Source of the DNA: Mikania micrantha | Lineage: Eukaryota > Streptophyta > Magnoliopsida > Asterales > Asteraceae | Assembly: GCA_009363875.1 (NCBI GenBank) | Contig: CM018694.1 | Span: 25,863,415-25,927,414, forward strand | DNA length: 64,000 bases | Direction of reading: 5' to 3' | Notes under the pieces: generated by a model | Told to the model about the DNA's origin: nothing | Database searches by the model: none | The model's input: the letters and a program-made list of their open reading frames with translations, nothing else | In this document: piece after piece, positions 18,653 through 28,900 of the stretch | How the letters are laid out: the number at the start of each line of letters is the position of its first letter | Position numbering within the stretch: position 1 is the first letter of the stretch | Made by a program: the position numbers and the translations under genes

Positions 18653-21387
18653 AGTACACAACCGAGACCAAGGTTTGAAGCATCACAGTAGACAATGAAA
18701 TCATCACAGCCTTCTGGAAGGCTAAGGATAGGGGAATTGCATAACTTCTGTTTAAGAAGTTGAAATGCATCTTCTTGTTTCTGTCCCCATATAAAGGCTT
18801 GACTTTTCTGAGTCAAAGTGGTAAGCGGCAAGGCAATCTTGGAAAAATTCGCGATGAATCTCCTGTAATAGCCCGCCAGGCCCAGAAATGAACGAATCTC
18901 TGTTGGGGTAGATGGAGTAGTACAGTTCTTAATCGCCTCAATCTTTGCTGGATCTACATGTATTCCATCCTTGTTTATGACATGTCCTAAGAAGTGAACT
19001 TCCTTTAGCCAAAATTCACATTTTGAGAATTTAGCATAAAGTTGTTCAGCTCTTTCTAACTCTAAGACTTTCCTCAAATGATCTTCATGTTCTTGTTCCG
19101 ACTTGGAATAAATCAGTATATCGTCAATAAAGACAATAACAAACTGATCTAAATAAGGCCTGCAGACTCGATTCATCAAGTCCATGAACACTGCTGGTGC
19201 ATTGGTCAGCCCAAATGGCATAACCACGAACTCGTAGTGTCCATATCGAGTACTAAACGTAGTCTTTGGTATATCCTCATCATTTACTCGTAACTGATGA
19301 TACCCGGATCGTAAATCAATCTTAGAGAAGCAAGTTGCTCCCTGTAATTGATCGAACAGATCATCGATCCTAGGTAGAGGATATTTGTTCTTGATTGTCA
19401 ACTTGTTTAGCTCACGATAATCGATGCACATGCGAAACGAGCCGTCCTTGTTCTTGACAAAGAGAACCGGAGCTCCCCATGGAGAGAAACTCGGTCTTAT
19501 GAAACCTTTGTCTAGAAGTTCTTGAAGTTGACTAGACAGTTCTTGCATCTCAGACGGTGCTAATCGATACGGTGATTTCGCCACTGGGTTTGCTCTAGGG
19601 ACGAGATCAATTCTAAACTCCACTTGCCGGACTGGCGGTAGTCCAGGCAAGTCTTCTGGAAATACATCGGGATAATCTCTGATGACTGGAATGTCTCCAA
19701 CTGCTTTCTTATCAGGTTTCTTTTCTACCACGTGAGCTAGGAATGCATAATATTTCTTCTTCAGGTACTTCCTCGCCTTGATGCACGATACAATCTTCAA
19801 TCCGCGGCAGGGTTTCTCGCCGTAAACTAACATCGTTTCGCCAGACGGTAGAGGAATTCAAATAAGTTTCTCCGAGCATACAATTTCAGCATTGTTTTTG
19901 GATAACCAATCCATTCCTACTACAACTTCGAAGCTTCCGATAGTCATAGGAATGAGATCGATGGAGAAAAGATGGTCATTTAATCTTAATTCACAACCAT
20001 GTATTATGGAATCTACAACTATAGTCTTACCATTAGCTACTTCTACGGTATAGGGAGCAGTAAGTATAGATAGTTGCATATTACGCAGAGAAGCAGTATG
20101 AGCAGAGATAAAGCTTTTATCAGCACCAGTGTCAAATATGATAGAAACGTAGTGATCATTGATAAGAAATGTACCCGTGATGACTGCCGGATCCTCGCGT
20201 GCTTCGGCAGTTCCGATAACAAAAGCACGAGCAGCAGCAGTTTTGTTGTTAAGACGTGGACATTGGTTCCTGAAATGCCACTCTGCTCCATAATTATAAA
20301 AGGCTCTTCCACCTGTAGCAGTAGGAGTAGCAGTGGTAGTTGTTGCAGCAGCAAGATGAGTAGATCGACATGTAGCGGCTAAGTGTCCCATACGCCCACA
20401 CTTGAGACACTTTATGCATGGAGTGTTAGGTAGGTGATGATATTGGCATTTGGAGCAAAGTGGAAACGGGCCAGTATAAGGCTTTCTGGTAGTAACTGGT
20501 TGTGGCATAGCAGTAATGGGTGTAGCATGAGTGGGTGTTGCTGCCGTTAGTGCCGCAAAGTTCTTGATCGTCTTTTGCTTCTTCTTCTTGTGATGGTGCT
20601 GTTCAGGCTTCTTGCCTTCATCAATCTGTGCTCTCTTGTACCGCTTTCGGGTGAGCACCCTAGACTTTACATACTCTTCAGTAAGAGTAGCACCAAGTTG
20701 GATTGCTGCCTCCAAAGTAGTGGGGTTATTCCCCATAACAGTTCCTCTGACAACTAGAGGCAAGCCTTCAATGTATTTCTCTATCCTGCGGGATAGAGGA
20801 GTAACCAGATGTGGCACCAGAATGCACAACTCATGGAAACGAGTTGTATACTTCGCGTTCTCTCCACTGTCTTGCACCAGATTCCACATCTCCACCTCAA
20901 GTTTCTTCAGCTCGTGTCGTGGACAAAACTTTTCCACAAGAAGATTCTTGAAACTGTCCCATGGTAAGGCTAAAGCGACTTCACGTCCTCTGGTGTTCTT
21001 CTCAGAATTCCACCAGGTGAGTGCGCCTTTATGAAAAGCGTTTGAAGCCATTTTGACTTTCAGATTCTTAGGTAATCCTGTAAAATCAAGAATATCCTCG
21101 ATGCTTTCCAGCCACTGCAGTAGACCAGTAGCTCCCTCCGTACCAGAGTACTTGGGAGGCTTAGCATCGTTGAACTGCTTGAAAGTGAAGTTAGCAGTTC
21201 CAGTGTGGTTAGTGTTGGAGTTGTTTGCTGAGTCACTGGTACTCCCCCGAAGATTCTGGGTGATATCAGTGACCATGCCCGGAATGACATCTCTCATATG
21301 CAAAGCGATGGCTCGGGAAATCTTTTTGATCTCATCATCGTTGCCACTTGTTGAACCCCCTCCGTTAGGATCACGTCGGGGAGGCAT
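18648..21387 (-). pseudogene. gag-pol: Gypsy A gag-pol, 5' part (gag, protease, RT, start of RNase H)
   Basis: Counting from the ATG at 21,387 (MPPRRDPNGGG, shared in style with F gag; the frame extends six codons further): gag core about 65-240, a His-Lys-rich basic patch 264-272, one good CCHC knuckle CLKCGRMGHLAATC 327-340, then FYNYGAEWHFRNQC, where both leading Cys are now Phe/Tyr and a Gly is Trp, so the second finger looks dead. Protease DTGA is at 419-422, followed by RT with FIDD and the start of RNase H. A single in-frame TGA at 19,858-19,860 falls where E has Arg (EKIVRIPLP), consistent with CGA to TGA. E interrupts the frame at 18,648. The 3' half is at 4,622-6,414. Confidence 0.9.
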
Positions 21388-23017
21388 TCTACGAATAGAA
21401 GCCACAAGCGGGTCAGTAATGAGGAAGGATACAATTGAATTTGCATGATAAAGTTAGTAATATATCCATACTACCAATATTATCATTCAATTGTAATATG
21501 ATCCAGTACACGTATAAGTTATCAAATTATTTGCATACTTATCATGTGAATATGTACGATGTCTCATGATCTCTCCACCAAACCTACACACTGACACTTT
21601 CCCGATATACCGAAGATTGCTTATATATAGGGCATACGAAAGGGTCAAGCAAACTGCCAGCCCATACGCCATCCCACCACCACTTCGATATACCACGATC
21701 ATGTCCTTGTTAGCATTTGGCAACATGTTTGTACTGAGTTCCAAGTATGTTCCATTGATTAAGAATCCCATGATCTTTGATCAACTTGAACTATGATTGA
21801 ATCCATGATTGAATTATGATTATGTTATGTGAGCACCTACTAACAGTTGTTAACATGTAGAACTAAATCATACGTGTGCTCTACACTTTCCCGTTAACCT
21901 ATGTTAGTAAGTACTAGTCATGTAACCACTTAAGAATTTCACTTATGGTTTACATTGAAAGAATGTTCACAACTTGATTGATTCACCACACTGTTTGGCT
22001 CATCCAAATTTGAATAGCACTATGATTTGATTCTCCAATGATTGTATCTCATGTGTTTGACTAATGTTCAATGATCCAGTTGCTCCCGAATCTTCACTTC
22101 AAACACGAACGCCGGATTCCCCCTGACATACCGAAATAAGCTTATGTATAGGGTAAGCTCTCACCGACCCACCACTTACCTCAGCACGTCAGCGTTAATC
22201 CGCCGTTTGTATTTGGAGCTAAGATTCCAACTCTTGATTGATTATGATTGATTCATGATTGTCTCTTGTTCTTTGATTATGATTATGAACGTGTAAACCA
22301 TGGTTCTTAATTTACTAGAAATTAAAACCTTAGGTTTCTGTATATGTGTCCTAGGTTGATTTAACCTAGGTTCCCAATACTTACAGTATTGAGTAAAATG
22401 ATACCCATGTGTGAACTTCAACTAAAGAATACTGTTACACAGATTCTAAGTTATAAAGTTCCTATGATAATGAACACCTGATAATGATAACATGACAAGG
22501 ATTTCAAATCAAGATTCTAAATTAATAGGTCTTGACCTCTGAATTCCTATGATAAACATGACAAGGACTTTAGATCAAAGATACTAAGAATACAGATCTT
22601 TGCCTCTAATTTCCTATAATGAACATGATAAGGATTTTAGATCAAAGATACTAAGAATACAGATCTTTGCCTCTAAATTCCTCTGATAAACACTGATTGA
22701 GAATTCCAGATCAAGGATACTAAGAATACAGATCCTTGCCTCTGGAATCCTTTAATGAACTATGCGTGAGAATTTCAATTCGGTTTCTAAAATTATAGAA
22801 TTCCGATTCAAATTCTTTGACTCAATATCTAATCTTAGAAAAATATCCCTAAGATCTTTCAAGCTTAATGTAGACTTAATGCTCACTTAAGTTACTTAGA
22901 TCCTAAGTATCCTCAAGCCTATAGCACTTAGTCCTATTGGGTAGCTTAGGTTATAGTTTAGGACATTAAACATTGGGTTTTTCCTAGTTCTATACAACCT
23001 TGGCTCTGATACCAACC
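21388..23017 (-). other. Gypsy A 5' leader with PBS, TATA-like modules and repeats
   Basis: A 1.6-kb non-coding leader. The PBS complement GGCTCTGATACCA is at 23,002-23,014 (TGGTATCAGAGCC in element sense). Two LTR-type modules combine a TATA-like run with a GTGGTGGGA-like block: 21,619-21,680 and a weaker one at 22,139-22,180. No convincing ORF is seen. Confidence 0.7.
22480..22750. repeat. Tandem repeat of about 66-68 bp in A leader
   Basis: About four imperfect units share ATCAAAGATACTAAGAATAC, AGATCTTTGCCTCT and ATGATAAACATGA-like blocks. The function is unknown. Confidence 0.7.
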
Positions 23018-25905
23018 TGTCACACCCCTGCGCCGCGTGCGGAATCCACGGCGCGGTGACGTATGAACAGTTGAATCATGCACAAGTATTGAATAAGAAC
23101 AACCACAATGGATTACTACATTTCATAATGTTAAGATAGTTGTTTAGTTACAGACAATCTATCTACCAAAATAATGACAACTACAGACCCAAAATATAGT
23201 TTACAAAATAAGACTTCAAACAAGACAATTAAACAATTAGGATTTAATGTGTTTCTATTCCATCCTAGCATGTTTCTTTATCTTGTTCTATCTTAATCGG
23301 TCTCCATAGTTGTCCTTAAAATGCTTTAAACCTGATTACCTGAAACACGTGAAAAGTAACTGTCAACTACATAAGTAGTTGGTAAGAACAATAGGTTTAA
23401 CATTTGTAAACATGAATTTGTAATATAAGGAATAGGTATGTTAAAGCAATAATTGAATTACATGGATGAGCTGCAACCCAAACTAACATCAAGTATGTCA
23501 AATGTGATAAACAGTCCAAAGACTATTTACTAAATAAGCCAACATATAATCAAGTCCCAAACTACGTTTGGAGTTAGATAATATATCAACAGTTTTGATA
23601 AAACCATAATGAAACCAAACCTGCAGTTAGCTTATAAAACAAATTTAAAAGCTAACTCCATTTTGGTATGAACCCGTGTGTCCGCTTTCCCTTGTTGTGA
23701 TCACCCAGTACTAACGCTAATGAATATGAAACTTGATGCGTTTATAAGTTTGTTTACAACAATGGACACCATGCTTTTGAACCTTGCTTTAAACTAGCGT
23801 GTTAATGCCTTATTTGATAACATGATTTGAAAACCTTGATTTAATACCATGAGTTGAATCCTTTGTTTTGAATACCATGAAATGAATCCTTTGATTTGAA
23901 TACCATGAAATGAATCCTTTGATTTGAATACCGAGAATGGTGACCTTGTATAGTAACAAGGTTTATAACATATTACTTTCGAAAACATGGGTTTATAACA
24001 AAAGAGTTTATAAAAAATCCATTATTTAAAAGTGCTTATCATTTATAAATCCCTTTGAGTAAATCTGCTATAAAACAGTTCAAATATCCTTTATAAACCC
24101 TTTTTAGAAGAAAAGTTTAATAGTTGATAAATCCTTTAAAACAGTTGATGAATCCCTTGGATTTGTAAATTGAACCTGTAATGTTTGTAAGAATACACAC
24201 ATCTTGTATAATGAAATACGATTGTAAATAAAGGGTTTGATCACGTGTTCCACCCCAAAACAGTTATAAAACAGTAAAAGAGGGGCTAATGTTCTCACCT
24301 GTCTGCAGTAGACTCTGAACTATAACAAATAGCAAGTAGCAAACAGGACTTCTAGCTGGTTCCTATATCATTGTAATCATACATAAGATATAAGATTTAC
24401 GATTGTATAGGCTTTGATTCATTAATTGACTTGTGTTATCATGATTTGTGATCAACATCTTGATTAACTTGTTCCCATGTTTGAAATTGTTATGTGATCC
24501 TTGAATGTCATGATTTGGTTACTTGATTACTAATTGAAAATGAATTGAATGTGTCATGTTCTTTTACGCACAAACTTGTTTGCACAACATCACATGTGTT
24601 TATGAGTTTGATAAACCATTGTTTAACCTGTATTTTGAAATCGATGTTGATTTGTTATGTCTTTGGAATTATGAATTGATCTCATGATTATGTTAAGTTA
24701 CAACTTAACCTATTCCTGATCAATTCACAATTATCATAAGTCGAGGGCCACACAATTGGGCCTTAAGCCCATGAACCCATGAAGGCTTAATCTAAGGCCA
24801 TGGGCCACTTAGGTTAACAATGAGCCAATTGAATGTGGTGTTGGGCCAACCAATATGTATATGGGCCATGTAAGGTTCCAAAGATAACATTGGGCCAATT
24901 GCTAAGTATTGGGCCGAAATGGATCTCGTGGGACAAGTGGATGAATTGTTGGGCCAAGAGTCCTATTGTCTTATTCTAATGTGGGCCAAGGTTTACCAAT
25001 CAATTGGGCCAAGTATACTTGGGTTGGGCCGAAAGAATCATGGGCTGCAACCTTAGGCAGCGAACCTTTGAAGTTTAGAGGCCTAGGTTCGTGAAGAATG
25101 AAGGGTTGTGGTTCTTGATTGCTGACATATTCGCTAAGGTTCGTGGGGCTGGTCATGGTCAATGGTTCGGCCAAGGTGTTCCCATAGGTTCGGTCCCCTT
25201 GTGAAACACAGGTTCGTTACACGACCAGCGAACCATGCAAGGTTCGTTGGTGACATTTTCAATCCAAGGTTCGCTGGAGGTGTTTAGGGTTCGTTGTGCA
25301 TGCAAGTAGTTTCGTTGGCAGAGGGTTCGTCTGATAAAGCTACCAGGCCGATGGTTCGTGGCATCAGAAGGGTTCGTCAGATGCATGAAGGCTTGGTGCA
25401 GGCTCGTGAGGTCCCCTAAGGGTTCGATTGATGACCTACGTACCATTAGGGTTCGTGGAGCCTCCTTAAGGTTCGGCCAACTGAAGATGAAGGTTCGGCC
25501 GTCGAACCTGTTACCAACACCATTCATCCAAACTTGCTTCCTTCGATCCAATCACTTCTATGTCCTGTCTACTTGCAAATCCATCCTCGGAATGTTGCAG
25601 GACAAATTGAGAAAGCTTAGAACTGGCTAGAACTTAGGTTTAAACATCACACAATAGAAAACCCTATTTTCGTGACTCTTCTTTCGATCATACCACGTTT
25701 TTGGCCGGAAAAATCCACAGATCTCTTGTACTTTCGTGTAGGGAATGTCGAGAGCTATGCGTGGGTTCAAGAATCACCGAAATCCGTTGAGAAACGAAGA
25801 AGATACACGCGATTGAAGCTTGGATTTTTAGAGAGAGGATAGGTTCGCGAAATGTAGAGAGAAGGAGGTTGTTGGCTGCAATAAATGAGAAAAATGGCCA
25901 TCTTC
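23018..25905 (-). repeat. Gypsy A 5' LTR, truncated
   Basis: Matches 996 to about 3,890 of the 3' LTR, then stops abruptly inside GGCCATCTTCA. About 700 bp of the LTR's 5' end (element sense), including its TATA module, is missing. The TGGGCC and GGTTCG arrays are at about 24,757-25,498. The loss is explained by a deletion (see findings). Confidence 0.9.
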
Positions 25906-27668
25906 AAGGCTTTACGGATCAGTTTCATGCGGCTAACTTCCTCCGGCCATGACAACTTAGTCGGCCCAAACCTTTCGCATGGGTCTTTATTCGGTTGAGA
26001 CCCTCATCACTTTGGGTAAACCAAACCAAGACCAAGGAATCTTGGTAGTGGAGAGTTACTAAACCATGTGACCCATATGGGAAGTTTAGGCACTCACACA
26101 CACACTTGATGCATGCATGGTATGTGTGCGTGCATGGGAAACCTATTAGGGTTTTCATATTATGAGACCAACTTGCATTGTCTAAGATTCAACCATGGGT
26201 TTTAACAAGAAAGTGGGAATTCTGTAGGAAGCAAGAAGAATAAGCTAAGTGTAGGTGTAAATTGTAACACCCAATACTTGGTGGTTTCTATGCAATCATA
26301 TAAATAAGCTAGAGAGTTCCGTTGGACCCTCTAAACAAAGCTATACACAAGTTTGATTCAAGAACCATGGAAAAGAAATGAGCTAACAAAGGACTTAGAG
26401 TTAATTGAATGAAATTAACCTAAGTCTAACAAATTAAATTAAATTGTGTTTTCATTAAATAAAATGACTTATAAAATTTCTTTAATTAAAATGTTTTAAA
26501 ATGGATAAAATGATTTAATTTAAGTTGAATTAATTAAAATGTTTGAATTAAAGACTTTGAATGTAATAAACATAAACCTTACATAGTTAAGGTTTAATAG
26601 TCATTACCTATGGGATAAGGGTATACAAATGGGTAATACCTTAGGCTAGTTAGAGAGAATTATAGTAAAACATTAGTCACATCTAAGACACATAGTTGCA
26701 CACCGAGACCAAAACCCTAGATACAGCTTTGATAAATACTTATAGTATTCGAATCTCTTAAAACAACTCAGGTGTTGAAGATACTTAAACTACAAATTCA
26801 CGAGTGCGCATTATCTGTTGTAACCCATACTTAGCAACACAGGTGAGTTTATCGTCCTCTTTCAAACTATTTTGTTTTTACTTCGGGACTGAGAAACATG
26901 TTACACATTTTAAATAAATGTTCAAATGTTTCTTAAACGCTTTTATACTTATTCAAAATGCTAAATGCTTATTACAGTTATCTTCAATGCTAATGCATTA
27001 TACGCTCATTCTTAATGCTAATACTTCATAAACTATTACTAAGTTTGCTTAAAACTCTGGATGCTTTTAAATTGCTAAGAATGCAAAGGCTAAAACGCTG
27101 AAATGCTTTTATAAATTATACTTTGAAATCTTGAATACTCAAACTCGGAAAGGCTTATATGCTTGATGTGCTTGTTATGCTCGAATGCTCTAAATGCTTG
27201 GAATGCTTTAAACTCTTGTATGCTTGATATGCTAAGACAACAGGCTAGTACTTGTGTATAGGATACGTAAATGCCAAGCTATGTGAATGCTATAAACTTG
27301 TATGCTAAAGCTATCGGCTATTGTAGAACGAAGTAATTGGCCTCTCAGTGCTTGCCATAAGGTGTTCTTTATAGTCAGGACCTTGAAGAGTAGACTGTTG
27401 GCCTCTCAGTGCTTGCCATACAGTGTTTCCTCATTGTCCACCCATGCTTTGTGATGAGCGACTCGGATGATTCTGGGTTCTTTAGTTGACTTTGTGTCAT
27501 ATGGGGAAATCCTTTATCAAGACACCGATGTTTCGAATCAAATCTAATACCGATATGGGCTTATATTGGATTCCTTGGGGCATTCAGTAGTCCATAAAGG
27601 AACTCTTAAACTTGACCTCCAAATGCTATTGTGTGCGCGTTTGAAATGCTTAACCAGAATACTGAAAG
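25906..27668 (+). mobile_element. Gypsy C, 5' LTR, segment 2
   Basis: Non-coding LTR sequence between the A deletion junction and copia B; the inverted equivalent is 59,898-61,110. It contains CAGTCCCGAAGTAAAA-type sequence shared with LTR F (reverse orientation) and a repeated block CCTCTCAGTGCTTGCCATA (27,339 and 27,400). It ends with GAAAG (27,664-27,668), the TSD of B. Confidence 0.7.
27664..27668. repeat. TSD of copia B, left copy (GAAAG)
   Basis: Matches 53,251-53,255. In the inverted copy the equivalent flank of the LTR is CTTTC (59,898-59,902). Confidence 0.9.
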
Positions 27669-28306
27669 TGTAGATACATGTAATGTCCCTAGTTCTATTT
27701 TGTAATACTCATCATGTAAAATTCAAGATATTAATGGAAGTTGTCTTTTTATATTGTTCTTCATGTTTATGTTTTAATTATTTGATTATTTGATTGGGTG
27801 AATTGGTTTATTGTTTAATTGAGTATGAGTATTGCTCATTCGGCCGAATGACTCTAGAGTATGAAGTCATTCGGCGAATGGGAATAGAGTATGTCTACAT
27901 TCGGCAAATGAGTAATTCGCCGAATGACTCATTCGACTGAATTACCTATTCGACAGGAGTCATTCGCCGAATGAGTTGTTTCGGCCTCTCATTCGGCCGA
28001 ATGTCAACTGCCTATATATACAAGTTCAAAATCATTTCAACCCTAACTTCAGAGAGCACTCATTCGTCCCTAAACACTCAAGTGTCAAACCCTTGGAGAT
28101 TTGTGCGTTCTCTAGCTGTCCAACTACGTTTCTTAGCTCGTGGTGTTCGAACTTCAATCAAACGTCAATCTACAACCTTTGGATCACCACGGTTGCTATC
28201 GGATTCGATTGGAAAACCCTAGAATATGATTCCGCACTATTCTAGTGGCTGTTGAGCAGATTCCCTGTGAGATCGGATTGTTTCCGAGCTCGTCCTTGGT
28301 CCTACA
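27669..28306 (+). repeat. Copia B 5' LTR (638 bp)
   Basis: TGTAGATAC to GGTCCTACA. Promoter elements are described separately. Matches 52,613-53,250 and inverted 59,260-59,897. Confidence 0.95.
27837..28020 (+). promoter_or_regulatory. Palindrome cluster and TATA box of copia B LTR
   Basis: Seven CATTCGGCCGAATG palindromes or near copies (perfect at 27,837-27,850 and 27,990-28,003) lie immediately upstream of CCTATATATAC (28,011). Dense palindrome arrays upstream of the start site are known in maize Sirevirus LTRs; this motif is different. A 3' LTR copy is at about 52,781-52,965, where the first palindrome is mutated. Confidence 0.7.
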
Positions 28307-28900
28307 AAGTGGTATCAGAGCCTTGGCTCTTGATTCTGCTCAATTTCCAATCAAAATCATCATATCTTTGATTGTCTGTTCGAAATATCCAAAAACCCTG
28401 ATCTTTTTGCCCTAAAAGTTACTGTTTCATTGCAAATCCGTGGATTTTTGTGGTGTTTTGTCAAATCTTTTGTCCCAATTTGTTCATCGTCATATCATGA
28501 TGTTCTGTACTAAATTTGGTACTTAGATTCAGTCTAAATCTCAAGTTATCTCGATTTTTGTTGCAAAAACCCTCAGATTGGCCGAATGAGCATGGCTGCC
28601 GAATAGGTTTTGCCGAATAACTCTCATTCGCCGAATAGCTCTCTTTCGTCAGGTTCATTCGCCGAATAGCCTCTTTCGCTCTACTCATTCGGCGAATAGC
28701 ATCATTCGATAGTCTCATTCGGCGAATAGCTTCATTCGATCCTTCATTCGCCGAATAGGTTCATTTGCCCTAATTCCTCATACTCAGTCCTTCATTCGCC
28801 GAATAGGTCCATTCGGACCCCGACATTCACCCTAAAAGTCTTCATTCGGCAGTTCCTTTGAAAATTTTTCTAAGTGTTGAATTTTATCGTTTCTGATTAA
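28307..28900 (+). other. Copia B leader: PBS and further palindromic repeats
   Basis: PBS TGGTATCAGAGCC at 28,310-28,322, three bases after the LTR. From about 28,577 to 28,835 half-palindromes of the ATTCGCCGAATAG / ATTCGGCGAATAG type recur about ten times. No ORF before the gag ATG at 28,901. Confidence 0.85.

Larger units (their letters stand above)
996..25905 (-). mobile_element. Gypsy A: LTR retrotransposon, chromovirus-like, minus strand
   Basis: A Ty3/gypsy element read right to left: truncated 5' LTR (23,018-25,905), PBS complementary to initiator Met-tRNA (23,002-23,014), long leader, gag-pol (21,387 to 4,622, split by E), polypurine tract and 3' LTR (996-4,588). Domain order protease, RT, RNase H, integrase with a chromodomain-like C-terminus (EFTWEREDQMKLKYPHLF) points to a chromovirus of the Tekay/Del type. 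Without E the element would be about 12.7 kb, plus about 0.7 kb of deleted 5' LTR. It is inserted in LTR C. One nonsense codon, the E insertion and the 5' LTR deletion make this copy defective. Confidence 0.9.
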
